DNA from: SIG299 sp051880375
GTDB taxonomy: Bacteria; Bacillota; Clostridia; Lachnospirales; Lachnospiraceae
NCBI GenBank assembly: GCA_051880375.1
Contig: JBJENV010000060.1
Location: forward strand, 62,001-126,000
DNA: 64,000 nucleotides
Direction of reading: 5' to 3'
The position numbers and the translations under genes are program-made. Positions 23,507 through 32,404 of this stretch are shown here, in pieces. The notes beneath the pieces were generated by a model. The model was not told the DNA's origin. It was given only the letters and a program-made list of their open reading frames with translations, and made no database searches. The first letter of the stretch is position 1; each line of letters starts with the position of its first letter.

Positions 23507-25324
23507 ATGTCATCTGTAATAGATCAGAGCAAAATCAGAAATTTCTGTATTATAGCACATATCGACCACGGAAAATCGACGCTGGCGGACCGTATCATCG
23601 AAAAGACAGGTCTGCTGACGAGCCGTGAAATGCAGGCGCAGGTGCTTGACAACATGGAGCTGGAGCGGGAACGCGGCATTACAATTAAAGCGCAGACCGT
23701 CCGTACCATTTATAAGGCGAAAAACGGAGAGGAATATATTTTTAACCTGATTGATACGCCGGGACATGTAGACTTTAACTATGAGGTATCGAGAAGTCTT
23801 GCGGCGTGCGAGGGCGCAATTTTAGTTGTGGATGCGGCGCAGGGGGTTGAGGCGCAGACGTTAGCCAATGTGTATCTTGCGATAGACCACAACTTAGATG
23901 TCATGCCGGTTATCAATAAGATTGACTTACCAAGCGCCGACCCGGAGCGTGTCATTGCGGAGATTGAAGATGTCATCGGCATTGAAGCACATGACGCGCC
24001 GCTCATTTCCGCGAAAAACGGGATTAATATTGAAGAAGTATTGGAGCAGATTGTGCAGAAGATACCGGCGCCGACCGGTGATTCCACAGCTCCGCTTCGT
24101 GCCCTGATTTTCGATTCGGTGTACGATTCCTATAAGGGTGTCATTATTTTCTGCCGCATTATGGAAGGTACGGTGCGGAAGGGAACTCCGATTAAGATGA
24201 TGGCAACCGGAGCAACTGCGGAGGTAGTGGAAATCGGTATTTTCGGACCGGGACAGTTCATTCCGTGCGACGAGCTTTCCGCCGGTATGGTAGGGTATCT
24301 TACGGCAAGCTTAAAAAATGTTAAGGACACCCGTGTCGGCGATACCGTAACAAATGCGGACAACCCATGTAAGGAACCTCTGCCGGGCTATAAAAAGGTC
24401 AATCCGATGGTATACTGCGGTATGTATCCGGCAGACGGTGCCAAGTACCCGGATTTGCGTGACGCACTCGAAAAACTGCAGTTAAACGATGCATCCTTAA
24501 GCTACGAGCCGGAAACCTCGATTGCACTGGGCTTCGGCTTCCGTTGCGGCTTCCTTGGACTTTTGCATCTGGAAATCATTCAGGAGCGTTTAGAGAGAGA
24601 ATATAACTTGGACCTTGTGACGACCGCACCGGGCGTTGTTTATAAGGTATATAAGACAAACGGAGAGGTGTTGGAAATCACAAATCCGTCCAACCTCCCG
24701 GACCCGTCGGAAATCGAGCACATGGAGGAGCCGGTCGTTTCTGCGGAAATTATGGTAACGACGGACTATGTCGGTGCAATCATGACACTTTGTCAGGAGC
24801 GCCGCGGTGTTTACCTCGGTATGGAATATATGGAGCAGACAAGAGCGCTGCTTCGTTATGAGCTGCCGCTCAATGAAATCATTTATGATTTCTTTGACGC
24901 ATTAAAATCCCGCTCGAAGGGCTATGCATCGTTTGATTACGAGTTAAAGGGGTATGTACCGTCACAGCTGGTCAAGCTGGATATTTTAATCAATAAGGAA
25001 GAAGTCGATGCGCTTTCGTTCATTGTACATGCAGATACTGCGTATGAACGCGGCAGAAGGATGTGTGAAAAGTTAAAGGATGAAATTCCGAGACACCTGT
25101 TTGAAATTCCGATTCAGGCAGCCATCGGCAGTAAGATAATCGCAAGAGAAACGGTAAAGGCAATGCGAAAAGACGTGCTTGCAAAGTGCTACGGCGGCGA
25201 TATTTCGCGTAAGAAAAAGCTTTTGGAAAAGCAGAAGGAAGGCAAGAAGCGCATGAGGCAGGTAGGCAACGTTGAAATTCCGCAGAAGGCATTCATGAGC
25301 GTCTTAAAGCTGGACGAGGATTAA
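23507..25324 (+). CDS. lepA: Elongation factor 4 (LepA), ribosome back-translocase GTPase
   Basis: The 605-residue translational GTPase begins FCIIAHIDHGKSTLADRIIE (G1) with RERGITIKAQTV (switch I), DTPGHVDF (G3) and NKIDLPSADPE (G4). It ends with the LepA-specific C-terminal domain (KQKEGKKRMRQVGNVEIPQKAFMSVLKL). Length and ending are normal. It has its own leader of about 115 bases after spoIIP. A possible promoter (TTGGTG, then TATAAA 18 bases on, near 23453-23482) is weak. hemW follows after 34 bases. Confidence 0.95.
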   Translation: MSSVIDQSKIRNFCIIAHIDHGKSTLADRIIEKTGLLTSREMQAQVLDNMELERERGITIKAQTVRTIYKAKNGEEYIFNLIDTPGHVDFNYEVSRSLAACEGAILVVDAAQGVEAQTLANVYLAIDHNLDVMPVINKIDLPSADPERVIAEIEDVIGIEAHDAPLISAKNGINIEEVLEQIVQKIPAPTGDSTAPLRALIFDSVYDSYKGVIIFCRIMEGTVRKGTPIKMMATGATAEVVEIGIFGPGQFIPCDELSAGMVGYLTASLKNVKDTRVGDTVTNADNPCKEPLPGYKKVNPMVYCGMYPADGAKYPDLRDALEKLQLNDASLSYEPETSIALGFGFRCGFLGLLHLEIIQERLEREYNLDLVTTAPGVVYKVYKTNGEVLEITNPSNLPDPSEIEHMEEPVVSAEIMVTTDYVGAIMTLCQERRGVYLGMEYMEQTRALLRYELPLNEIIYDFFDALKSRSKGYASFDYELKGYVPSQLVKLDILINKEEVDALSFIVHADTAYERGRRMCEKLKDEIPRHLFEIPIQAAIGSKIIARETVKAMRKDVLAKCYGGDISRKKKLLEKQKEGKKRMRQVGNVEIPQKAFMSVLKLDED

Positions 25325-25358
25325 ACCTCCGGACGCGGAAAGGATTAAGATAACTAAT

Positions 25359-26624
25359 ATGAAAAAAGAGACAGAAAAACGCCCTCTTGGGCTGTATGTC
25401 CATATCCCGTTCTGTGTAAAGAAATGTAATTACTGTGACTTCTTGTCCGCTCCGGCAGAGAAGGAGGAACAGGAACGGTATGTGGAGGCACTTTGTAAGG
25501 AAATCCGCGGCTATGCCGGATTAGCAAAAGACTATCTGGCAGAAACCGTTTACTTTGGCGGCGGAACGCCGTCAGTGCTTGACATAGAGCAGACAGAGAA
25601 AATACTTACGACCATCAAAGAAATATTTTTTGTGAAGGGAATGCAAAAAGCACCGGAAAAGAAGGGGCTGTTCGGGCTGCTTGGCAGTAAACGGCGGGAT
25701 ACAGAAGAAACCGTGACGGAGGAAACGGCAGAGATGACGATAGAGGTGAATCCCGGGACTGTCACGAAGGAGAAGCTTGCGGCATACCGGACCATGGGCT
25801 TTAACCGCCTGAGCATCGGAATCCAGTCGGCACAGGAGAAGGAATTAAAGCTCCTCGGCAGAATTCATACGTTTGAGGAGGCAAAGCAGTGTGTCGCATG
25901 GGCGAGGGAAGCAGGTTTTACAAACGTCAGTGTGGATGTGATTTCGGCTCTGCCGGGGCAGACGGTGGAAGAGTATGCATCGACCTTAGAGCAGATTCTA
26001 AAACTTCAGCCGGAGCATATTTCCTCCTACAGCCTGATGATAGAAGAAGGTACACCGTTTTATGAGCGCTATGGCGAAGGAGGACCGGAGAGGGATGCCC
26101 TTCCGGAGGAGGAAGTCGATCGTGCCATGTATATGCTCACGAAGGAGAAGCTTGCGGCGGCAGGCTATGAACGTTATGAAATCTCCAACTATGCAAAACC
26201 GGGCTTTGAAAGCAGGCACAACTCTTCGTACTGGACAGGTACGGAGTATCTCGGCTTCGGTCTTGGCGCTTCGTCGCTGTTTACGAATGCGAGATATCAT
26301 AATGAAACGAACCTGACGGACTATATCGCCGAGGTGGAGCGCGGCGAAGATGTCAGAAAGGATATCGAGCGTCTGGTAGAGGCTGAGGCAATGGAGGAGT
26401 TTATGATTCTCGGACTTCGCAGGATGCAGGGAATCAGCAGGGAAGAGTTTTTAAGACGCTTCGGAAAGCCGTTAGAAACGGTTTACGGCAGTGCCATCCG
26501 CAAATTAAAGGATGCCGGGCTGCTGAACGTAGAAGGCGATACGGTGGCATTGACGGAGCGGGGAATTGATGTGAGCAATCAGGTGTTTGTGGAATTTGTG
26601 CCGGAGGAGTTTGTACGGCGATAG
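25359..26624 (+). CDS. hemW: Radical SAM heme chaperone HemW (HemN-like)
   Basis: The 421-residue protein starts YVHIPFCVKKCNYCDF, giving the CxxxCxxC cluster at Cys19, Cys23 and Cys26, then YFGGGTPS and ISSYSLMIEEGTPF. Its C-terminal HemN-type domain has EEFMILGLRRMQGIS. The short N terminus and CxxxCxxC-N-Y-C pattern fit HemW, which inserts heme, rather than true coproporphyrinogen dehydrogenase. Between GGGTPS and the EVNPGT motif there is an additional charged stretch (about residues 95-122) with GLFGLLGSKRR and a Glu/Thr run that relatives usually lack. It is followed by the GH5 gene, which is inserted in the otherwise conserved lepA-hemW-hrcA order. Confidence 0.88.
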   Translation: MKKETEKRPLGLYVHIPFCVKKCNYCDFLSAPAEKEEQERYVEALCKEIRGYAGLAKDYLAETVYFGGGTPSVLDIEQTEKILTTIKEIFFVKGMQKAPEKKGLFGLLGSKRRDTEETVTEETAEMTIEVNPGTVTKEKLAAYRTMGFNRLSIGIQSAQEKELKLLGRIHTFEEAKQCVAWAREAGFTNVSVDVISALPGQTVEEYASTLEQILKLQPEHISSYSLMIEEGTPFYERYGEGGPERDALPEEEVDRAMYMLTKEKLAAAGYERYEISNYAKPGFESRHNSSYWTGTEYLGFGLGASSLFTNARYHNETNLTDYIAEVERGEDVRKDIERLVEAEAMEEFMILGLRRMQGISREEFLRRFGKPLETVYGSAIRKLKDAGLLNVEGDTVALTERGIDVSNQVFVEFVPEEFVRR

Positions 26625-26637
26625 GAAGGAGAATGGC

Positions 26638-28464
26638 ATGAAAAAGAAAGCAATGGCAGCAGCGCTCTTGTCGCTTGCGATACTCACAGGGGTATTTGCT
26701 GGCTGCGGAAACAAAAACGGGCAGGAAACAGCACCGACGCCGACGGATACGGCGCCGACTGGTACGGCGGTGGTTACGGACAAGCCGGAGCCTGCAAAGG
26801 AGCCGGAGCAGACACAGGAGGATGTACTGAAAGGTATGACCGCACTGGAGGTTGTACACATGATGGGCAACGGAATCAACCTCGGCAATACAATGGAAGC
26901 CTACGGACGTTCCAAATACGGTGTGGGGGCAGCAGCTTCTTCTTATGAAACGTGCTGGGGACAGCCGGTGACTACAAAGGAAATGATTTCCGCGATGAAA
27001 GCGGAGGGCTTTGATACGCTTCGCGTTCCGGTGGCGTGGACAAATGCGATTTTTTATGAGGACGGTGATTATACCATTCAGCAGTCGTATCTGGACCGCG
27101 TCGGAGAAATCATCGACTATGCACTGGAAGCAGATATGTTCGTGATTGTAAATGACCACTGGGACGGCGGCTGGTGGGGCATGTTCGGCTCGGCAAACGA
27201 AGAAACAAGAGAAACGGCAATGGAGCTCTACACCGAAATGTGGAGACAGATTGCAGAGGAATATGCAGACCGGTCCTATAAGCTGATTTTTGAGTCGGCA
27301 AACGAGGAACTCGGAAACCGCTTAAATGATAAGGATGTATGTCCGGATTCCGGTTCGCTTTCGCAGGATGAGTGTTATGAAACGGCAAACAGAATCAATC
27401 AGGCATTTGTAGATACGGTTCGTGCTGCCGGCGGGAACAATGCAGACCGGTTCCTTTTGATTGCCGGTATCAATACCAATATTGCGGATACCTGTGATGC
27501 ACGCTTTCAGATGCCGAAGGATACGGCAAAGGAAAAACTGCTGTTGTCCGTACACTATTATGACCCGTCAAACTATTGTATTTTTGAGAGCGTGGCGAAC
27601 TGGGGAAGCAGGCAGGAATACGAATACCAGAATGAAACACTGAAGCAGCTGACGAAATTTACGGAGCAGGGAATCGGTGTTGTCATCGGAGAGTGGGGCG
27701 TCCTGTTTGAGAACGGTGCGATGAAGGAAAACATGGCGCTTTATATGGAAAACTTCTTAAACAACTGCGATTTGTACGGGTACTGTCCGGTATTATGGGA
27801 TTGCAGTAATCTCTTTAACAGAAGACAGTGTAAGGTTGTTCAGGAATATGAGGGCTATTTTAAGAACAGAAGCTATGAGGCGCAGCTTAGTATGACGCAG
27901 GCGGAACTTAAGGCGGAGGCCGAAAAAAAGCTGGCGGGAGCAATGGAAGCCGCGCCGGAGGCAAAGGCACTGGCAGATGACGAGGCAGTGGCATGGATTA
28001 TGTATACGAGTAGCGACTGGGCAGTCAGCTACAGCGTCGGAGATACCTATGCACCGGATTCGGCAACGGCGGGGCTTGTGGCTACGGATGTCCCGATAAC
28101 CGGAGCCGGTACATATACCGTGTCGCTTGACCTGACAGGAACGGCTGCGGGCTGCGGAAACGGAATGACATTTGCAGCGCTCGGTATCGGAAACGGAGAG
28201 AAGCTGTTCCCGGGATACATTATTAATATTATAGAAGTAAAGATTAACGGAGAAAAGGTAACGCTGAACGGTCTGCCTTATACGACAAGCGATGACGGCC
28301 TTTGTACGAGAGTTAACTTATATAATGCGTGGGTAACGGCACTTCCGGAGGAGGCACGTACGATGTTCGGACGTGCAAGTTATTGTACACCGACACCGCT
28401 TGACATTACAAATCTCGGTGAAATCCGTACAATAGAAGTGACGTTCAACTATGTAAAAAAATAA
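26638..28464 (+). CDS. Lipoprotein glycoside hydrolase family 5 (endoglucanase-like) with C-terminal accessory domain
   Basis: The 608-residue protein has a lipoprotein signal with lipobox FAGC (Cys23), then a Pro/Thr-rich spacer. The GH5 barrel (about 65-435) contains GNGINLGNTMEAYG, GFDTLRVPVAW and NDHWDGGWWG. The acid/base Glu is expected in FESANEEL and the nucleophile Glu in VVIGEWGVLFENG. The C-terminal 150 residues look like a beta-sandwich carbohydrate-binding or accessory module. It would hydrolyse beta-glucans or beta-mannans at the cell surface. The frame is open further upstream, but the signal peptide and AGGAAGGAGA mark ATG 26638, overlapping nothing and 13 bases after hemW. It interrupts the conserved hemW-hrcA synteny. 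Confidence 0.86.
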   Translation: MKKKAMAAALLSLAILTGVFAGCGNKNGQETAPTPTDTAPTGTAVVTDKPEPAKEPEQTQEDVLKGMTALEVVHMMGNGINLGNTMEAYGRSKYGVGAAASSYETCWGQPVTTKEMISAMKAEGFDTLRVPVAWTNAIFYEDGDYTIQQSYLDRVGEIIDYALEADMFVIVNDHWDGGWWGMFGSANEETRETAMELYTEMWRQIAEEYADRSYKLIFESANEELGNRLNDKDVCPDSGSLSQDECYETANRINQAFVDTVRAAGGNNADRFLLIAGINTNIADTCDARFQMPKDTAKEKLLLSVHYYDPSNYCIFESVANWGSRQEYEYQNETLKQLTKFTEQGIGVVIGEWGVLFENGAMKENMALYMENFLNNCDLYGYCPVLWDCSNLFNRRQCKVVQEYEGYFKNRSYEAQLSMTQAELKAEAEKKLAGAMEAAPEAKALADDEAVAWIMYTSSDWAVSYSVGDTYAPDSATAGLVATDVPITGAGTYTVSLDLTGTAAGCGNGMTFAALGIGNGEKLFPGYIINIIEVKINGEKVTLNGLPYTTSDDGLCTRVNLYNAWVTALPEEARTMFGRASYCTPTPLDITNLGEIRTIEVTFNYVKK

Positions 28465-28523
28465 AGTGGGAATAGTCTCTCGAATCATTCGATAAAAAAT
28501 ATGAAAAAAAATGAAAATAGCAC

Positions 28524-28552
28524 TTGACAATTAAGGAGTCAGGTGCTATTTT
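28524..28552 (+). promoter_or_regulatory. Heat-shock operon promoter
   Basis: TTGACA at 28524-28529 and TATTTT at 28547-28552 are 17 bases apart, just ahead of the CIRCE operator, which would cover the transcription start region. Confidence 0.82.
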
Positions 28553-28567
28553 ATATGCATAAACATG

Positions 28568-28594
28568 TTAGCACTCTAATTTATCGAGTGCTAA
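28568..28594 (+). promoter_or_regulatory. CIRCE operator (HrcA binding site)
   Basis: TTAGCACTC, nine bases, GAGTGCTAA: a perfect CIRCE inverted repeat, 19 bases before hrcA. HrcA dimers repress the operon here until heat stress inactivates them. Confidence 0.97.
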
Positions 28595-28613
28595 CAAGGA
28601 AAAGAGGAAACGC

Positions 28614-29636
28614 ATGAACGAGTTAGACGAGCGAAAATTGAAGATATTGCAGTCCATTATCCGCAACTACCTGGAAACGGGTGAACCGGTCGGCTCCAGA
28701 ACGATATCAAAATTTACGGACTTGAATTTAAGCTCTGCCACTATCCGAAACGAAATGGCAGACTTAGAGGAACTTGGCTATATTGTTCAGCCTCACACCT
28801 CTGCAGGACGAATACCTTCCGACAAAGGGTATCGTCTCTATGTTGATACAATGATGGAAACAAAGGAGCAGGAAGTGGAGGACATGAAATCCCTCCTGCT
28901 TGAGAAAGCAGACCGTATGGAAAACATGCTGGAGCAGATGACCAAGATGCTGGCAGCCAATACCAACTATGCGGCATTAGCTACAACTCCTACCTACCGC
29001 AGCAGAAAAGTGAAATTTATTCAGCTGACCGAGGTGGATGAAACTCAGGTGCTTGCCATTATTGTGATTGAGGGCAACATTGTAAAAAACAAAATCATTA
29101 CAACCCAGGTACCGGTAGAAAAGGAAACCGTGTTAAAACTCAACATTTTGCTGAATACCTTTTTACAGGGACTTGACTTATCGGAAATCAATCTGGATGT
29201 CATTCAGCAGATTAAGCAGAACTCCGAAGGCTTCGGCAGTGTGGTGACCGATGTACTGGATGCCATTGCGCAGGCCATCAGTGAAGAAGATAAGGTTCGT
29301 GTATATTCCAGCGGAGCTACGAATATTCTCAAATATCCGGAACTGACCGACAGGGAAAAAATTTCTGACCTCCTATATACGTTGGAGGAAAAGAAAGAAC
29401 TGACAGAGCTGATGACAAAAGATAATTCCGACGGAAACGAAATTCAGGTTTACATCGGAAATGAAACAACCGTGGAATCCATGAAGGACTGTGCCGTTGT
29501 TACGGCAACCTATGAATTGGAGGAAGGCGTTTACGGAAAAATAGGAATTGTAGGACCGAAGCGTATGGATTATGAAAAGGTTGTTTCTGCTTTAAAGACA
29601 ATTCGTAATCAGCTGGATGATTTGTATAAGAAATAA
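28614..29636 (+). CDS. hrcA: Heat-inducible transcription repressor HrcA
   Basis: The 340-residue repressor has an N-terminal winged helix (LDERKLKILQSIIRNYLETGEPVGSRTISK and LSSATIRNEMADLEELGYI), then QPHTSAGRIPSDKGYRLYVD. Its C-terminal GAF-like domain ends RMDYEKVVSALKTI. It binds the CIRCE site just upstream and so controls its own operon with grpE, dnaK and dnaJ. GAGGAAA precedes ATG. The downstream grpE starts 22 bases after its stop. Confidence 0.96.
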   Translation: MNELDERKLKILQSIIRNYLETGEPVGSRTISKFTDLNLSSATIRNEMADLEELGYIVQPHTSAGRIPSDKGYRLYVDTMMETKEQEVEDMKSLLLEKADRMENMLEQMTKMLAANTNYAALATTPTYRSRKVKFIQLTEVDETQVLAIIVIEGNIVKNKIITTQVPVEKETVLKLNILLNTFLQGLDLSEINLDVIQQIKQNSEGFGSVVTDVLDAIAQAISEEDKVRVYSSGATNILKYPELTDREKISDLLYTLEEKKELTELMTKDNSDGNEIQVYIGNETTVESMKDCAVVTATYELEEGVYGKIGIVGPKRMDYEKVVSALKTIRNQLDDLYKK

Positions 29637-29658
29637 AACGACAGAAAGAGGGCGGGAA

Positions 29659-30345
29659 ATGGTGAATGCAAAGGATTTAGAAAACGAAGTGAAGAACAAT
29701 CAAGAGGTTTCCGCAGAAGATGCGGTACCGGATACAGATACAGAGGAAACAAAGGAAGAGGAATCGGTGACAGAAGAAGCTGTTACAGAAGATACTTCCG
29801 CAGAGGAAGAAAAAGAGACCTCGGAAGAAACAGAAACTTCGGAGGAAACAGAAGAAGCTGCTGAGACTACGGAAAAGAAGGGCTTCTTTAAAAAGAAAGA
29901 TAAGAAAGACAAAAAGGATGAAAAAATCGAAGAACTGAATGACAGACTGATGCGTCAGATGGCGGAATTCGATAATTTCAGAAAACGTTCCGAGCGGGAA
30001 AAGTCCATGATGTTCGATTTGGGCGCAAAGGATGTGGTAGAAAAAATCCTTCCTGTAGTCGACAATTTTGAACGGGGACTTGGTTCCTTAAGCGAGGAAG
30101 CAAAGCAGGAACCGTTCGCGCAGGGAATGGAAAAGGTCTATAAGCAGTTGATGACCGCACTGGAAACTATGGGCGTAAAGCCGATTGAAGCCGTAGGCTG
30201 CGAATTCAATCCGGACTTCCACAATGCAGTAATGCATATAGAAGACGAAGCATTCGGAGAAAATGTAGTAGCGGAAGAGTTTCAAAAGGGTTATTTATAT
30301 AAAGAGAGTGTCGTAAGACATTCCATGGTAAAAGTAGCAAATTAA
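29659..30345 (+). CDS. grpE: Nucleotide exchange factor GrpE
   Basis: The 228-residue cochaperone drives ADP release from DnaK. It starts with a long disordered region very rich in Glu and Thr (about 10-80). The long dimer helix (KKDKKDEKIEELNDRLMRQMAEFDNFRKRSEREK) follows, and then the beta domain ending VVAEEFQKGYLYKESVVRHSMVKV. AGGGCGGGAA precedes the ATG at 29659. The frame is open from 29617 but those codons overlap hrcA and do not look like GrpE. The acidic tail is longer than in many relatives. Confidence 0.95.
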   Translation: MVNAKDLENEVKNNQEVSAEDAVPDTDTEETKEEESVTEEAVTEDTSAEEEKETSEETETSEETEEAAETTEKKGFFKKKDKKDKKDEKIEELNDRLMRQMAEFDNFRKRSEREKSMMFDLGAKDVVEKILPVVDNFERGLGSLSEEAKQEPFAQGMEKVYKQLMTALETMGVKPIEAVGCEFNPDFHNAVMHIEDEAFGENVVAEEFQKGYLYKESVVRHSMVKVAN

Positions 30346-30369
30346 ATGAGGATATAGGAGGAAAAAGAC

Positions 30370-32241
30370 ATGGGAAAGATTATTGGTATTGACTTAGGTA
30401 CAACGAACTCCTGTGTTGCCGTTATGGAAGGCGGCAAGCCGGTAGTTATCGCAAACACCGAAGGTTCCAGAACAACACCATCGGTTGTTGCATTTACAAA
30501 GACAGGGGAGCGTATTGTCGGTGAACCTGCAAAGCGTCAGGCTGTTACAAACGCAGATAAGACGATTTCTTCTATCAAGAGACATATGGGTACGGACTTC
30601 AGAGTTACGATTGACGACAAGAAGTTCTCCCCGCAGGAAATCTCTGCAATGATTCTTCAGAAGTTAAAAGCAGATGCAGAAAGCTACCTCGGTGAGAGCG
30701 TAACGGAAGCCGTAATTACGGTTCCTGCTTACTTTAACGATGCCCAAAGACAGGCAACCAAGGACGCAGGTAAAATTGCCGGCCTTGATGTAAAGCGTAT
30801 CATCAACGAGCCGACAGCAGCAGCACTTGCTTATGGCCTTGATAACGAAAAAGAGCAGAAAATCATGGTATACGATTTAGGCGGCGGTACTTTCGATGTT
30901 TCCATCATCGAAATCGGTGACGGTGTTATCGAAGTACTTGCAACCTCCGGTGATAACAGACTCGGTGGTGATGACTTCGATGAAAGAATTACCAGATACA
31001 TGATTGATGAGTTCAAGAAGGCAGAAGGCGTTGACTTATCACTCGATAAGATGGCACTTCAGAGATTAAAGGAAGCTGCCGAGAAGGCAAAGAAGGAGCT
31101 TTCTTCCCAGGCTACCACAAACATCAATCTTCCGTTCATTACTGCAACCGCAGAGGGACCGAAGCACTTTGATATGAACTTAACAAGAGCAAAGTTTGAT
31201 GAACTGACCCATGACCTGGTAGAAAGAACTGCAGTTCCGGTTCAGAATGCATTAAAGGATGCAGGTATCACAGCTTCCGAGCTTGGCAAGGTATTACTCG
31301 TTGGCGGTTCCACAAGAATTCCTGCCGTACAGGATAAGGTAAGACAGTTAACAGGTCATGAGCCGAGCAAGTCCTTAAACCCGGATGAATGCGTAGCTAT
31401 CGGTGCTTCCATTCAGGGTGGTAAGCTTGCAGGCGATGCAGGTGCCGGCGATATTCTTCTTCTGGATGTTACTCCGCTTTCTCTTTCCATTGAGACAATG
31501 GGCGGCGTGGCAACCAGACTGATTGAAAGAAATACAACGATTCCTACCAGAAAGAGCCAGATTTTCTCCACGGCAGCAGACAACCAGAGCGCTGTAGACA
31601 TCAATGTCGTACAGGGTGAGCGTCAGTTCGCGAGAGATAACAAGAGCCTCGGACAATTCCGTCTCGATGGAATTCCGCCTGCAAGAAGAGGTGTGCCGCA
31701 GATTGAGGTTACCTTCGATATCGATGCAAACGGTATCGTAAACGTATCCGCAAAGGATCTTGGCACAGGCAGAGAGCAGCATATTACAATTACCGCAGGC
31801 TCCAACCTCTCCGATGCCGATATCGAAAAGGCAGTGAAGGAAGCTGCTGAGTACGAGGCACAGGATAAGAAGCGTAAGGAAGCTGTTGAAGTAAGAAATG
31901 ATGCAGACTCCATGGTATTCCAGACCGAGAAGGCATTAGGCGAAGTCGGCGATAAGATCAGTGCCGATGAAAAGGCAACCGTAGAAGCAGACCTTGCTCA
32001 CTTAAAGGAACTTGTAGAAAAGTCCAACCCGGAGGTTATGTCCGACGGTGAGGTTGCTGACATCAGGGCAGCAAAGGAAAAGCTGATGACAAGCGCACAG
32101 GCTCTGTTTGCAAAGGTTTATGAGCAGGCACAGGGCGCAGCCGGTGCAGCAGGAGCGGCAGGTGCAGGTCCTGATATGGGTGCAGGAACACAGCAGAACT
32201 ATCAGGATGATGTAGTAGACGGAGATTACCGTGAGGTATAA
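30370..32241 (+). CDS. dnaK: Hsp70 chaperone DnaK
   Basis: The 623-residue protein has the full Hsp70 plan. The ATPase domain (about 1-355) contains GIDLGTTNSCVAVMEGG, VYDLGGGTFDVSIIEIGDG and LVGGSTRIPAVQ. The linker DILLLDVTPLSL follows, then the substrate-binding beta domain with FSTAADNQSAVDINVVQGER, and a helical lid. A glycine/alanine-rich tail (GAAGAAGAAGAGPDMG) precedes the terminal acidic residues. The Arg/Lys gap typical of Gram-positive DnaK fits its shorter ATPase domain. It sits 24 bases after grpE with AGGAGG as its site. Confidence 0.98.
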   Translation: MGKIIGIDLGTTNSCVAVMEGGKPVVIANTEGSRTTPSVVAFTKTGERIVGEPAKRQAVTNADKTISSIKRHMGTDFRVTIDDKKFSPQEISAMILQKLKADAESYLGESVTEAVITVPAYFNDAQRQATKDAGKIAGLDVKRIINEPTAAALAYGLDNEKEQKIMVYDLGGGTFDVSIIEIGDGVIEVLATSGDNRLGGDDFDERITRYMIDEFKKAEGVDLSLDKMALQRLKEAAEKAKKELSSQATTNINLPFITATAEGPKHFDMNLTRAKFDELTHDLVERTAVPVQNALKDAGITASELGKVLLVGGSTRIPAVQDKVRQLTGHEPSKSLNPDECVAIGASIQGGKLAGDAGAGDILLLDVTPLSLSIETMGGVATRLIERNTTIPTRKSQIFSTAADNQSAVDINVVQGERQFARDNKSLGQFRLDGIPPARRGVPQIEVTFDIDANGIVNVSAKDLGTGREQHITITAGSNLSDADIEKAVKEAAEYEAQDKKRKEAVEVRNDADSMVFQTEKALGEVGDKISADEKATVEADLAHLKELVEKSNPEVMSDGEVADIRAAKEKLMTSAQALFAKVYEQAQGAAGAAGAAGAGPDMGAGTQQNYQDDVVDGDYREV

Positions 32242-32259
32242 ACTGCCTGGTAAAATTGC

Positions 32260-32356
32260 TTGCATTTGACTGATTCCTATGATATGATTTGGAGAATAGG
32301 TAATCCATATAAGGATATCACAGATAGGCGGTCGCGAAAACGGCTGCCTATCTTGT
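32260..32356 (+). promoter_or_regulatory. dnaK-dnaJ gap: possible promoter and hairpin
   Basis: TTGCAT at 32260 and TATGAT at 32283-32288 are 17 bases apart and could start a separate dnaJ transcript. Further on GATAGGC and GCCTATC (ending 32354) form a hairpin with an inner GC-rich loop. A clear T run is lacking, so it is more likely a processing or leader hairpin than a full terminator. Confidence 0.4.
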
Positions 32357-32404
32357 GGTACTCTTACATTTTAATATGGGGGTAGTTTGGAGGATTAATT
32401 TAAT

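Noticed and set aside
25359..26624. Oxygen-independent coproporphyrinogen III oxidase HemN
   Set aside because: The short N terminus and the CxxxCxxC-Y/N-Y-C pattern of the HemW group, together with the lepA neighbourhood, favour HemW.
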